Shown here piece by piece: positions 27,183 through 36,393 of a stretch of DNA of 64,000 nt (positions are counted from its first letter, which is position 1; every line of letters starts with the position of its first letter). The position numbers and the translations under genes are program-made. The notes under the pieces are model-generated. The model was not told the DNA's origin and did no database searches. It saw only the letters and a list, made by a program, of their open reading frames with translations. Source of the stretch: Acinetobacter baumannii (lineage in GTDB: Bacteria > Pseudomonadota > Gammaproteobacteria > Pseudomonadales > Moraxellaceae); contig NZ_JADVOP010000004.1 in assembly GCF_016508585.1 (NCBI RefSeq), forward strand, positions 62,001 to 126,000, given 5' to 3'.

Positions 27183-30100
27183 CTAACTTCTCTCTTTACG
27201 CTCATTCATCCAGCGATATATCACAGGCAAAATCACCAGGGTCAACAACGTAGACGACATAATTCCTCCGATCACCACAGTTGCCAGTGGACGCTGTACT
27301 TCAGCCCCTGTTCCTGTCGCCAATGCCATTGGAACAAAACCTAGAGATGCAACACAGGCAGTCATCAATACAGGTCTTAAACGCAAAATTGCACCTTGCC
27401 AAGTGGCATGATAAATATCGAGTTGCTGACGCAATTCCTTAATAAATGTCAACATGACCAGACCATTCAGCACCGCCACACCAGAGAGTGCAATAAAGCC
27501 GACTCCGGCAGACATAGACAGCGGTATTTCTCGCAGCCATAACGCAATCAAGCCACCACATAGCGCAAATGGAACACCTGTAAAGACCAATAAGCTTTCT
27601 TTAAAGTTATGGAAAACTGCCATTAACAAAATAAAGATCGTAATCAAAGCCAATGGAACCACCAACTGCATTCTGGCTTTGGCTGAAGTGAGGTTTTCAA
27701 ACTGCCCTCCATAACTCAGCCAATAACCTGCCGGCATTTCCTGTTTCGCTAACGTAGATTGCAGTTCCGAAACAAAAGATCCTAGATCACGGCCTTCTAC
27801 ATTTGTGGTGACAACAACCCGACGTTTACCATTCTCACGGCTCACCTGATTGATCCCTAAAATATTTTCAACTTTAGCGACGTCTTGTAACTGAATTAAG
27901 CCACCATTCGGTGTTTGAATCGGCAAGACAGCCAAATGTTCTGGGGTACGTTGCGCATCATCTAGACGGATCACGAAGTCAAAACGACGATCCCCTTGTA
28001 AAATCTGTCCAACATTCTGCCCGCCCACACTTGTTGAAACCAAATCCTGTATGGCTCTTACAGATAATCCATATTGCGCTGCTGCTGCTTTATTGACTTC
28101 AACATTCAGCAAAGGTAGACCTGATGTCTGCTCGATCTTAACCGCAGATGCACCTGAAATACTTTGAACCTGTTGGGCAATTTTACTCGCCTGCTGATTC
28201 AATATATCCATGTCATCGCCAAATATTTTGATTCCGACATCACTGCGCACCCCTGAAATCAATTCATTGAAACGTAGTTCAATCGGTTGCGAAAACTCAC
28301 TGTTGTTACCCGGCAATGTTGCAAGAAAAGCAATCATTCGCTGACGTAATTCATCTATGCTTTCTTTCGGGTTTTTCCATTCTTTCTGCGGTTTTAACAA
28401 GACCACTGCATCTGAAATATTCGGTGGCATTACATCTGTTGCCACTTCTGCGGTACCTGTGCGGGCAAATATGGCTTTAATTTCCGGAAATTCTTTAAGT
28501 AACAATTTTTCGGTATTTTCTTGCATTCTTAAAGATTGTTCCAAACTGGTACTCGGGGAACGCATTTGCTGTACTGCAAAATCTCCTTCACTCAGTGTCG
28601 GTGCAAATTCACTTCCAATCTGCGTTGCAAGTAGACCTGTCAAAAATAAAATACATAGTGCAAGCGTGATGACAAACACTTTGAAATGATAGGCTAAGTT
28701 CAATACCGCTTCATATTTACGCTTTAACCAAAGCATCCAGCGACTTTCTGTTTCCTTCACTTCACCATTCACAAACAGCGCCACCGCTGCTGGAATAAAC
28801 GTCACGGAAAGAATAATCGCCCCCAGAAGCGCCAATACAACCGTCATTGCCATGGGATGGAACAGTTTAGCTTCAACCCCTGACAAAGCAAAAATAGGCA
28901 AATACACCACTAAAATAATCAATTGACCAAAAATCAATGGACGACGTGCCTGTTTTGCTGCAAGGAAAACTTCTTTGAAGCGCTCTGATCGTGACAATAA
29001 TCGTCCTTTAGCATGTTGAGCTTCTGCTAAGCGGCGAATACAGTTTTCCACAATCACTACTGCGCCATCTACGATAATCCCGAAATCCAATGCACCGAGA
29101 CTCATCAAGTTCGCACTGATTTTTTGTTCCACCATACCCGCTAAAGTGAAGAGCATGGACAATGGGATTACACAGGCAGTAATTAAAGCTGCACGGAAAT
29201 TACCTAAAAACAAGAACAAAATAACAATGACCAGAATCGCCCCTTCAACCAGGTTTTTCTGTACAGTTTTAATTGCTCTTTCAACCAGATCAGTACGGTC
29301 ATAAACCGTTTCAATCACGATACCTTTAGGTAAAGACTGCTGAACTTCTTTAACTTTGGCATCCACGGCACGTGCGACTGTACGGCTATTTTCCCCCATC
29401 ATCATCATGGCAATACCAAGCACGGTTTCTTGGCTGTTATAAGTTGCACCACCAGTTCGAAGATCATGTCCAATCGCCACGCTGGCAACATCAGCAACAC
29501 GGATTGGAAAACCATTTTTATTGCCAATGCTGACATTTTGAATATCTTCAATACTGCTGAGCATTCCAGGAACACGCACAGTCAATTGCTGACCATTGGT
29601 TTCGATAAAACCAGCACCACGGTTTTCATTATTTAAAGTCAAAGCATTCTGCAAATCACTGAGCGGTATTTGCAGTTGTTGCAGACGATTGAGATCAGGG
29701 GTGACCACATACGTTTTATTAAAGCCACCAATGGAGTTAACCTCAGCTACCCCGGGTACTCGTTGTAATTGTGGTCTAACAATCCAATCCTGAATTTCAC
29801 GCAAATCCATGGCGCTGTAGGGAGTTCCATCAGCTTTCTTGGCATCGGGTTTAGCTTTAACCACCCATTGATAAATTTCTCCCAGACCTGTCGACACTGG
29901 CGACATCGTGGGTGAAATATCATCAGGTAGTGCTGTTTGAGCTTCTTGTATACGCTGATTAATTTGTTGGCGCGCCCAATAAATGTCTGTGCCATCTTTA
30001 AAAATAATGGTGACTTGTGATAGGCCATAGCGAGAAATTGAACGGGTCATCTCAAGCTTGGGCAGCCCTGCCATCGCAGTTTCAATGGGATAGGTGATTC

Positions 30101-30362
30101 GCTGCTCGACTTCCAATGCAGTAAACCCAGCTGCCTGAGTGTTCACTTGTACTTGGACATTGGTAATATCAGGTACTGCATCAATCGGTAATTTTTGATA
30201 GCTGTAGACACCAACACCAATCCACGCCACGATAAACAGTATTACCCATATCGCATTTTTAATGGAGAATTGAATGAGTCGATCAAATAGTCCCTCTGCC
30301 TGAGGTAATTCCTGGTCTTTTTCTAAATCTAATTGAGCGTCTGGAGAATCCTTAATGGTCAT
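27183..30362 (-). CDS. czcA: heavy-metal RND efflux pump subunit
   Basis: The proton-driven inner-membrane pump of a CzcCBA complex. The 1059-residue protein has the RND layout of twelve membrane segments and two large periplasmic loops. The proton-relay motif of metal-exporting RND proteins is present as D426-F-G, D432 and E439 in DFGIIVDGAVVIVEN. Zinc, cadmium or cobalt export is inferred from family. Its start overlaps the end of czcB by 11 bases. It is the last gene of czcI-czcC-czcB-czcA. Confidence 0.93.
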   Translation of the reverse strand: MTIKDSPDAQLDLEKDQELPQAEGLFDRLIQFSIKNAIWVILFIVAWIGVGVYSYQKLPIDAVPDITNVQVQVNTQAAGFTALEVEQRITYPIETAMAGLPKLEMTRSISRYGLSQVTIIFKDGTDIYWARQQINQRIQEAQTALPDDISPTMSPVSTGLGEIYQWVVKAKPDAKKADGTPYSAMDLREIQDWIVRPQLQRVPGVAEVNSIGGFNKTYVVTPDLNRLQQLQIPLSDLQNALTLNNENRGAGFIETNGQQLTVRVPGMLSSIEDIQNVSIGNKNGFPIRVADVASVAIGHDLRTGGATYNSQETVLGIAMMMMGENSRTVARAVDAKVKEVQQSLPKGIVIETVYDRTDLVERAIKTVQKNLVEGAILVIVILFLFLGNFRAALITACVIPLSMLFTLAGMVEQKISANLMSLGALDFGIIVDGAVVIVENCIRRLAEAQHAKGRLLSRSERFKEVFLAAKQARRPLIFGQLIILVVYLPIFALSGVEAKLFHPMAMTVVLALLGAIILSVTFIPAAVALFVNGEVKETESRWMLWLKRKYEAVLNLAYHFKVFVITLALCILFLTGLLATQIGSEFAPTLSEGDFAVQQMRSPSTSLEQSLRMQENTEKLLLKEFPEIKAIFARTGTAEVATDVMPPNISDAVVLLKPQKEWKNPKESIDELRQRMIAFLATLPGNNSEFSQPIELRFNELISGVRSDVGIKIFGDDMDILNQQASKIAQQVQSISGASAVKIEQTSGLPLLNVEVNKAAAAQYGLSVRAIQDLVSTSVGGQNVGQILQGDRRFDFVIRLDDAQRTPEHLAVLPIQTPNGGLIQLQDVAKVENILGINQVSRENGKRRVVVTTNVEGRDLGSFVSELQSTLAKQEMPAGYWLSYGGQFENLTSAKARMQLVVPLALITIFILLMAVFHNFKESLLVFTGVPFALCGGLIALWLREIPLSMSAGVGFIALSGVAVLNGLVMLTFIKELRQQLDIYHATWQGAILRLRPVLMTACVASLGFVPMALATGTGAEVQRPLATVVIGGIMSSTLLTLVILPVIYRWMNERKERS

Positions 30363-31629
30363 GGCTCGCTTCTCCTTTTTCCAGTTCAGATTTGAGTAAG
30401 AAACTGCCTTGCGCCGCGTATTGCTGCCCTTGCTTTAGACCTGACTGAATTTCAATCCATTGTCCATCACTGGATACCTGCCCCAAGACTACAGCTTGTG
30501 CTTTAAATTCAACCTTTTTGTCATGCTCGCTGGCAATAAATACAACATCTTTATCCTCTATTTTTTGTATGGCACTTTTCAATACACGTAATGCCTGAGC
30601 AGAGCCTGGCTGTTGAAGTTGGACATTCACCATTAAGTTTGGACGTAATTCAGCAGCATTGGATAATACTTTGGCTCGCACTTGTAAACGTCCAGTTTGA
30701 GCATCAGCTTCAGTATTTAAACTTTGAATCTGAGCCGTGAAAGTATTACCTGTTTGTAAAGACTTAAACTCAATCTGTTGATTCGGTGCAATAGATGAAA
30801 ATTCGGAACTTGGGACAATAAATTCAAGCCACAATTGATCTAACTGATCAATCACAAACAATTGACTGGCAAGCTGAACATTCTCCCCCATGACTAAGTC
30901 TTTTTTACTAATAATACCTGCAATTGGCGCTGTCATGACATAACGCCCCTGACTTCCAGAAGAAGCCCCTAAAGCAGACAAACGAGATTTTGTTGCTTGC
31001 ACCTGTATTTGAGCCTGTTTATAGGCATTGTATGCACGCTGATAATCTTGCTTTGCAGAGATGCCCTGTGACCACAACTGACGCTCACGCTCATAATCTT
31101 GACGCGCCAGTTCCATTGCTGTTTGTGCAATCTGTAAGTTCGCTTGCTGGTCAACTAAATCCGGAACAACAAGCGTTGCCAATGCTTGACCTTTTTGCAC
31201 ACGTTGCCCCAGCTCAACATTTACAGAAATCACTTGCCCACTAAAAGCAGGAGAGACATGCGCCTGTCGATCCGTATTGACCATGATTTTTGCAGGATAA
31301 GAAGCTGACTTTAAAACAGCACCCATTTCTGCTTTGGCAAGTTGTATGCCTTGTTCAGTAATCTGCTGTGCAGTCAGACTAATTGTTTCTTTTTCCTCTT
31401 CTTCACTGTGCCCAGCTTCATTTGCCCCTCCCTGAGCCGATTCCGCAGCACCTTCTTCACCATGCGCATGACCTTCCTCGGCATGCCCCTCCTCTTTTGA
31501 TGAGCTTTTCTTCGATGAAAAAAGTAAAGCCATTGCAATAAGGGCTGTCAGGGCAATAGCAACAATGATCAGTAGGCGTTGAGAAATTTTGCCCTGCTGA
31601 TGCTGAAACGATTTAAATTGATTTAGCAT
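30352..31629 (-). CDS. czcB: RND efflux periplasmic adaptor
   Basis: The membrane-fusion subunit linking CzcA and CzcC. From the ATG at 31629 it has 425 residues: one N-terminal membrane anchor (about 20-38), a His/Glu-rich stretch (HAEEGHAHGEEG and beyond) that probably binds metal, then biotinyl-lipoyl, alpha-hairpin and beta-barrel domains. GGGGGA about eight bases before 31629 supports this start, one base after the czcC stop. Confidence 0.9.
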   Translation of the reverse strand: MLNQFKSFQHQQGKISQRLLIIVAIALTALIAMALLFSSKKSSSKEEGHAEEGHAHGEEGAAESAQGGANEAGHSEEEEKETISLTAQQITEQGIQLAKAEMGAVLKSASYPAKIMVNTDRQAHVSPAFSGQVISVNVELGQRVQKGQALATLVVPDLVDQQANLQIAQTAMELARQDYERERQLWSQGISAKQDYQRAYNAYKQAQIQVQATKSRLSALGASSGSQGRYVMTAPIAGIISKKDLVMGENVQLASQLFVIDQLDQLWLEFIVPSSEFSSIAPNQQIEFKSLQTGNTFTAQIQSLNTEADAQTGRLQVRAKVLSNAAELRPNLMVNVQLQQPGSAQALRVLKSAIQKIEDKDVVFIASEHDKKVEFKAQAVVLGQVSSDGQWIEIQSGLKQGQQYAAQGSFLLKSELEKGEASHDH

Positions 31630-31630
31630 A

Positions 31631-32995
31631 TTAATTTCCCCCACCAATCACTGGTAGTGCTTGAGTCTCTTGCCATAAGTTTTGATTGATTTGTGCGATC
31701 GCATCTTTCGCCATGATTTGACTCGGTTCAATGCCTAGACTCAAACTTTCTGCCTCAATGGCACGTTGCCATCCCTCTTTGAGTAATTGCACTTTGCGTA
31801 AACGTACATCTTGCAATTGTAAAGTTGCCTGCTGTACATCCGTTACAGCAAACTTACCCACGGTAAAACCCATTAAAGTTTTACGTTGTACTTGAGCAGC
31901 AAGTGGGATCTGAGACTGATCCACAGCATTGAATTGCACTTCCAATCCCTGGAGTTCGGTCAATAATGTGCCGACCTGCAAAGCATTTTGACGAAGATAG
32001 AATTCTTGCTGTTTGTTTAATAAATCTTCTTTAGCACGTGCAATCTGCACACCGTATTGTTGGCGGTTAAAAATATTCAATGGAATCGATACACCCACCA
32101 CAAGCGCATTATCAGTTTGAGCTTGAGGTGACCGTGTGCGGTTTACGCCAAAATTCACTGTAGGATTTGGACGCGCCGAGGCCTTGAGCTGATCGACTGT
32201 CGCTTTTGCCTGCAACACTTGTAAACGACGTGATTTTTCAAATAAATTATCCGATAAATATTCTTGTACTTGTTGATGGGAAGAAGATGGCCACAATGAT
32301 TGGGGACTCAGGTTGATGCCGATCGATTTATCCGCATCTCCCCATAAATTTGATAATTGCTGTCTCGCAATCTGAACTTGCAGATCAGCTTGACGATACA
32401 AGCGCGCATTTTCAGCATGGCTCAATCGCACCCGATCTACATCAACCTGTGCAACACCACCTGCCTGATAACGCTTCTGGATGGCATTCAGGTTTTCTTC
32501 ACTGACTTTAAGCTGCTCTTGAACCACACTACGTTCCAGTTCAAAAATGGCCAGTTGCGACCATAAATATTTAACAGCAAGTTCGAGCTGAGCTTGATAT
32601 ATTCGCTGATTTAGATTGCTTTGATCTTTAGAAAGTTGTGCCAATTTTTGAACAGATTTGCGTTCACCAAAAAGATCCAGGCGTTGAGAAATACCTAGCG
32701 CAAGCTCTTTATCTTCATTTGTACCGAAGCCTGTTTGCTGTATGGATATCTCTGGATTTGTCCACAGTTTTGCTTGTTTTATATTCGCATCCGCAATCTG
32801 CTGTTGAGTTTGCCAGATATTTTGTGTTTGCTGGTACTGCTCTGTTTTCGCGATTGCCTGCTGCAGAGTTAATGACTGTTTTGAATCATTCGCCCAAGCA
32901 GTAGAAGTTACAATACCCACCATAAGTGCTCCAAGCACAGACAATCTAAAGCGAAATCTAAACTTTTGTACGGTTTTACATGTTTTTTTAGGCAT
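31631..32995 (-). CDS. czcC: RND efflux outer-membrane factor
   Basis: A TolC-family outer-membrane channel for the Czc pump. The 454-residue protein has a signal peptide ending in AWA (about 35) and two outer-membrane-efflux repeats with long coiled helices rich in Gln and Ala. The gene order C-B-A matches the classical czcCBA operon. A 57-base gap separates it from the upstream His-rich gene. Confidence 0.9.
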   Translation of the reverse strand: MPKKTCKTVQKFRFRFRLSVLGALMVGIVTSTAWANDSKQSLTLQQAIAKTEQYQQTQNIWQTQQQIADANIKQAKLWTNPEISIQQTGFGTNEDKELALGISQRLDLFGERKSVQKLAQLSKDQSNLNQRIYQAQLELAVKYLWSQLAIFELERSVVQEQLKVSEENLNAIQKRYQAGGVAQVDVDRVRLSHAENARLYRQADLQVQIARQQLSNLWGDADKSIGINLSPQSLWPSSSHQQVQEYLSDNLFEKSRRLQVLQAKATVDQLKASARPNPTVNFGVNRTRSPQAQTDNALVVGVSIPLNIFNRQQYGVQIARAKEDLLNKQQEFYLRQNALQVGTLLTELQGLEVQFNAVDQSQIPLAAQVQRKTLMGFTVGKFAVTDVQQATLQLQDVRLRKVQLLKEGWQRAIEAESLSLGIEPSQIMAKDAIAQINQNLWQETQALPVIGGGN

Positions 32996-33052
32996 AGAAA
33001 TGCTCCACTAAATTCAAGTATTAGCGGTGAGTGATTTTTCGGCTACCCCACC

Positions 33053-33553
33053 TTATAGCGGGGATAAGAGAGGCGGCGGGTTAGGAAAATATAGATCAGG
33101 TGACTGGTACAAGTTGTTCCAGCCAATAAAAGGCGCTTCTAAGTAAGCTATGAATTTAGGTTGCTCAGCATGTTGCTGATCATCCACGACCATAAAGTGG
33201 ACTAAAGAAGGCAAATGGTCACTATGGTCATCATTGAGATGACTCAGAAAATCGTTGGCGTGTGCATCATGCTGATGCGCTGTTTTCTGCTGAGAAAACC
33301 CATGATCCATTTGCACTTCAGACGCGTGATTTGCCGTTAATTGGGGATGCTGTAATTGATCTTGCACACAATCAGGCGCACTATGATGACCAAAATGCTG
33401 ACTGGCTGATTTCTGATAGAGTCCCGTGCTTTTTTCATGATCACAAAAAGCTGCCGCCACATTCCAGAGACTCTGGAACATGAACAAACTTAGCAAGACT
33501 GTGATGAAAACACCTGAACGTTTCACAGATTGAGACTCAAAATCAAAATACAT
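33053..33553 (-). CDS. czcI: His-rich CzcI-like periplasmic protein
   Basis: A 166-residue protein with a signal peptide (hydrophobic 14-30, cleavage near AAA) and an exceptionally His-rich middle (for example HFGHHSAPDC, HQHDAHAND, DDHSDHLPS), then the C-terminal block YFPNPPPLL. This layout fits the CzcI/CopL-type proteins found at the head of czcCBA operons, thought to act as periplasmic metal sensors or buffers. It is the first gene before czcC, so regulation of the pump is likely. Confidence 0.7.
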   Translation of the reverse strand: MYFDFESQSVKRSGVFITVLLSLFMFQSLWNVAAAFCDHEKSTGLYQKSASQHFGHHSAPDCVQDQLQHPQLTANHASEVQMDHGFSQQKTAHQHDAHANDFLSHLNDDHSDHLPSLVHFMVVDDQQHAEQPKFIAYLEAPFIGWNNLYQSPDLYFPNPPPLLSPL

Positions 33554-33583
33554 GATGAATATAGCAACTTTGGCGCGCTATTC

Positions 33584-33603
33584 AAATTACAGAAAGGTAA
33601 TTT
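33584..33603. promoter_or_regulatory. inverted repeat upstream of czcI
   Basis: AAATTAC and GTAATTT form a perfect inverted repeat around AGAAAG, about 30 bases before the czcI start. Its place suits an operator for a metal-responsive regulator. No regulator gene is encoded nearby, and chance is possible in such AT-rich DNA. Confidence 0.4.
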
Positions 33604-33789
33604 TTAAAAATTCTAAAGTCTTTATTAAACCAGATTAATATAAACAAAAGTATATAAAACACAATTGACAAACTTACATAAAATTATTTGCAAAGTTTAC
33701 AAAATCAGCTAGATTTACTGATATCTAATCAATTTTTTATGATTAGCAATCTCTTTTACTTTGTTAATGGATTAGCAAGGAGGTTTTAT

Positions 33790-34143
33790 ATGTTGGTGCA
33801 TATTTTTAACCGTTTTTTAGGAGATTCCACATCTCGCCAAGCATTTGAACAAAATGCGTCTGAAGCTACGCTTGAAAAAGCACAAGCCCATGATTTTGAA
33901 GATCAACATTTGAGTTCAGATGAAATCGCAAATCGTAATGCGATGTGGTGTTATCTCAGAGCCGCTTTACGCGGAGATCAGGAAGCCCAGTATAAAATGG
34001 GATTAAGTTATCTCAACGGACAACTGGGTTTAGACCGTAGTTATAGTCATGCTGAGAAGTGGCTTGAACAAGCTGCGCATCAAGGTCATCTGCATGCAAA
34101 AGAACAGTTAAAGAAAGCCTATGACGAACTTGCATTTTCATAA
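33790..34143 (+). CDS. small SEL1-repeat protein, paralogue A
   Basis: A protein of 117 residues. AAGGAGG six bases before the ATG at 33790 fixes the start; a longer frame from 33688 is not used. Residues about 50-110 contain a SEL1-type helix pair (AQYKMGLSYLNGQLG and KWLEQAAHQGH). There is no signal peptide, so it is probably a cytoplasmic adaptor. By hand it matches the protein at 60976-61335 at 34 of 63 aligned residues without gaps, from RNA-W to the final Y. The function is unknown. Confidence 0.75.
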   Translation: MLVHIFNRFLGDSTSRQAFEQNASEATLEKAQAHDFEDQHLSSDEIANRNAMWCYLRAALRGDQEAQYKMGLSYLNGQLGLDRSYSHAEKWLEQAAHQGHLHAKEQLKKAYDELAFS

Positions 34144-34176
34144 ATTATGTTAATAGTGTTGTATATATTCCCGTAT

Positions 34177-34202
34177 AAACAGAGCTTAAACAAGCTCTGT
34201 TT
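34177..34202 (+). terminator. terminator after SEL1 paralogue A
   Basis: AAACAGAGCTT pairs with AAGCTCTGTTT around AAAC, 34 bases after the stop, with T following. Confidence 0.75.
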
Positions 34203-34502
34203 ATTGCTCGGTTATAGTTGATTATCCAACTGAATTCATTTGTTTATTTTTCACTCAAACAACGATGGTTTTAACTTTTAAAATTAATTTCAATATGGTA
34301 AAAATCACAAAATAAATAAAAAAACTATAGAGTATTTACTCTAAAATATTTTTTAAATTCAGAGGTTTACCACTAGTAATTTTATTTTTTTTGTATATTA
34401 TTGCCCCCAATAAAACTGACTATCTTTTATACAAGGATAGCTTCACCCAGAAACTAAAAATACAGCTCATATATTCATTTTAGCAAAATCAGGAAAATAG
34501 CT
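34203..34502. other. acr1 upstream region with an inverted repeat
   Basis: About 300 bases of very AT-rich DNA without a gene. It holds a perfect 7-base inverted repeat, TAGAGTA-TT-TACTCTA (34328-34343), about 160 bases before acr1. This could be an operator. AGGA eight bases before the acr1 ATG is the ribosome binding site. Confidence 0.45.
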
Positions 34503-35390
34503 ATGAATCAGAAATTGGAGCAACTTTTTCAAGAAAAGGTTCAAGGTAAAATTGCATTAATCACTGGTGCTTCTAGTGGTATTGGTTTAACGGTTGCAAA
34601 AAAACTTGCTTCGGCAGGTGCTCATGTACTTTTAGTGTCCCGTACAGAAGAAACATTGAAAGAAGTTCAAGCAGAAATTCAGGCGGAAGGTGGAAAAGCG
34701 GATATTTTCCCCTGTGATTTAAATGATATGGATGCGATTGATCGCGTTTCTAAGCAAATCATCGCTTCCGTGGATCATATTGATATTTTAATCAATAACG
34801 CAGGACGTTCAATTCGTCGTGCAGTCCATGAGTCTGTCGATCGTTTCCATGACTTTGAACGTACCATGCAACTGAACTATTTCGGAGCAGTGCGCTTAGT
34901 CCTCAACATTTTACCGCAGATGATGAGCCGTAAAGATGGTCATATCATCAATATTAGCTCTATTGGTGTATTGGCAAACGCCACACGTTTCTCTGCTTAT
35001 GTTGCTTCAAAAGCGGCTTTAGACGCCTTTAGCCGTTGCTTATCTGCCGAAGTTCACTCACATAAAATTGCGATCACATCGGTATATATGCCTTTAGTGC
35101 GCACGCCTATGATTGCACCTACAAAAATCTATAAATACGTTCCGACCCTTTCACCAGAACAGGCTGCTGATCTGGTGGCTTATGCAATTGTCAAACGTCC
35201 GAAGAAAGTCGCAACAAACTTAGGACGTCTAGCATCGATTACCTACTCGATTGCACCGGGAATCAACAATAAATTAATGTCGATTGGATTTAACCTATTC
35301 CCAAGCTCTACAGCATCTGTAGGAAAGCAAGAAAAGTTAAATCTTGTTCAACGTGCATATGCGCGTTTATTCCCTGGCGAACATTGGTAA
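34503..35390 (+). CDS. acr1: fatty acyl-CoA reductase (aldehyde-forming)
   Basis: Reduces long-chain acyl-CoA to the fatty aldehyde with NADPH, the entry to wax-ester synthesis. The 295-residue SDR matches my recollection of Acinetobacter Acr1 along its whole length, including the N-terminus ahead of TGASSGIG (21-28), NNAGRSIRRAVHES, the catalytic Y166 and K170 in YVASK, and the C-terminus YARLFPGEHW. No wax synthase gene is nearby. It converges with the LysR gene with a two-base gap. Confidence 0.88.
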   Translation: MNQKLEQLFQEKVQGKIALITGASSGIGLTVAKKLASAGAHVLLVSRTEETLKEVQAEIQAEGGKADIFPCDLNDMDAIDRVSKQIIASVDHIDILINNAGRSIRRAVHESVDRFHDFERTMQLNYFGAVRLVLNILPQMMSRKDGHIINISSIGVLANATRFSAYVASKAALDAFSRCLSAEVHSHKIAITSVYMPLVRTPMIAPTKIYKYVPTLSPEQAADLVAYAIVKRPKKVATNLGRLASITYSIAPGINNKLMSIGFNLFPSSTASVGKQEKLNLVQRAYARLFPGEHW

Positions 35391-35392
35391 GT

Positions 35393-36289
35393 TTAAGACA
35401 CCCTAGAAAGCTTATTTTTAAGTAAGCTTTCTAGCCACTCAATAAAGAATTGAAAATAAACAGGTCTGTATTTTCGTTCTAAAAATAAAAAATTAACAGG
35501 AATCCTGAGACAAGGCTGTTGTTCAAAAATTTGAATCAACCTATTTTGTGCAATAAAAGGCAGTGCATCAAACGCTGGAATCTGAATGATTCCCAATCCC
35601 TGTAAAGCGGCATGTAAATAGCTTTCCGTGTCCTCTACACACAGTTTGTAGGGAAGATTGATCTGAATATTTTTAAAACACAAGCGCTCAAAATCTGTAT
35701 CTAAATTTTTGATTTGATATCCGATCAAAAAATGCTCTTGCAAATGTGCCAAGCTCAATGGCCGTTGCAGCCTATTTAGATAATCAGGTGAAGCCAAAGT
35801 ATATAAATCAACATGGGCAATCGGTCTTACAATTAAATTTTCATCTTCCACCTTACCCACACGAACCACACAATCCAAACGCTCTTCAATTAAATCTGAA
35901 TAACGGTCATGGCTATAAATCGAAATTTTAACATTTGGGTATTTTTCATAAAATTCATCAAGATAAGGAATAAGATATTGTGTTGCTATACGCAAAGGCA
36001 AACCAATTTTAATTTTTCCTATGTGCTCACGATTTTTTAATTTGAAATGATCTAATTTTTCAGACTGTAGAATTAAATGTTTGACCTCCAGAAAAAACTG
36101 CATTCCATCATTGGTTAAATTGACTTTTCGAGTAGTTCGATTAAACAGCAAAATTTCATATTCTTTTTCTAGAGCTTGTATGGCATAGGTAATTGTGGAA
36201 CGTGGTAAGTCTAACTCTTTTGCCACTTGTGCAAATGAATGCTTTTCTGCAACAAGACAAAAAATTTTAAACCGCTCTATTTTATCCAT
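35393..36289 (-). CDS. LysR-family transcriptional regulator
   Basis: A 298-residue LysR protein. The N-terminal winged helix-turn-helix (about 16-40, HSFAQVAKELDLPRSTITYA) is followed by a two-part effector domain. It is divergent from a short-chain dehydrogenase across 104 bases holding a 7-base inverted repeat, so it probably controls that gene and itself. The inducer is unknown. Confidence 0.88.
   Translation of the reverse strand: MDKIERFKIFCLVAEKHSFAQVAKELDLPRSTITYAIQALEKEYEILLFNRTTRKVNLTNDGMQFFLEVKHLILQSEKLDHFKLKNREHIGKIKIGLPLRIATQYLIPYLDEFYEKYPNVKISIYSHDRYSDLIEERLDCVVRVGKVEDENLIVRPIAHVDLYTLASPDYLNRLQRPLSLAHLQEHFLIGYQIKNLDTDFERLCFKNIQINLPYKLCVEDTESYLHAALQGLGIIQIPAFDALPFIAQNRLIQIFEQQPCLRIPVNFLFLERKYRPVYFQFFIEWLESLLKNKLSRVS
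35403..35434. terminator. hairpin between acr1 and LysR, inside the LysR 3' end
   Basis: CTAGAAAGCTTA pairs perfectly with TAAGCTTTCTAG over an eight-base loop. It is 12 bases after the acr1 stop and lies within the last codons of the convergent LysR gene. No long T-run follows on either strand, so termination is only probable. Confidence 0.45.
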
Positions 36290-36321
36290 CTATTATTCAA
36301 TTTTTTCAAACAATCTATTCG

Positions 36322-36342
36322 ATTCTACTCACTATGTAGAAT
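36322..36342. promoter_or_regulatory. candidate LysR binding site
   Basis: ATTCTAC and GTAGAAT form a perfect inverted repeat with a seven-base spacer. The geometry fits the T-N11-A LysR box. It lies between the divergent LysR and dehydrogenase genes, about 33 bases from the LysR start. Confidence 0.55.
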
Positions 36343-36393
36343 AAAAAATAGCTTCTAGAATTTCAATATTACTGGTGAAGATTGGAAAATAAA

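Noticed and set aside
33688..33789. N-terminal extension of SEL1 protein A
   Set aside because: AAGGAGG directly before the ATG at 33790 defines the start; the extension has no binding site.
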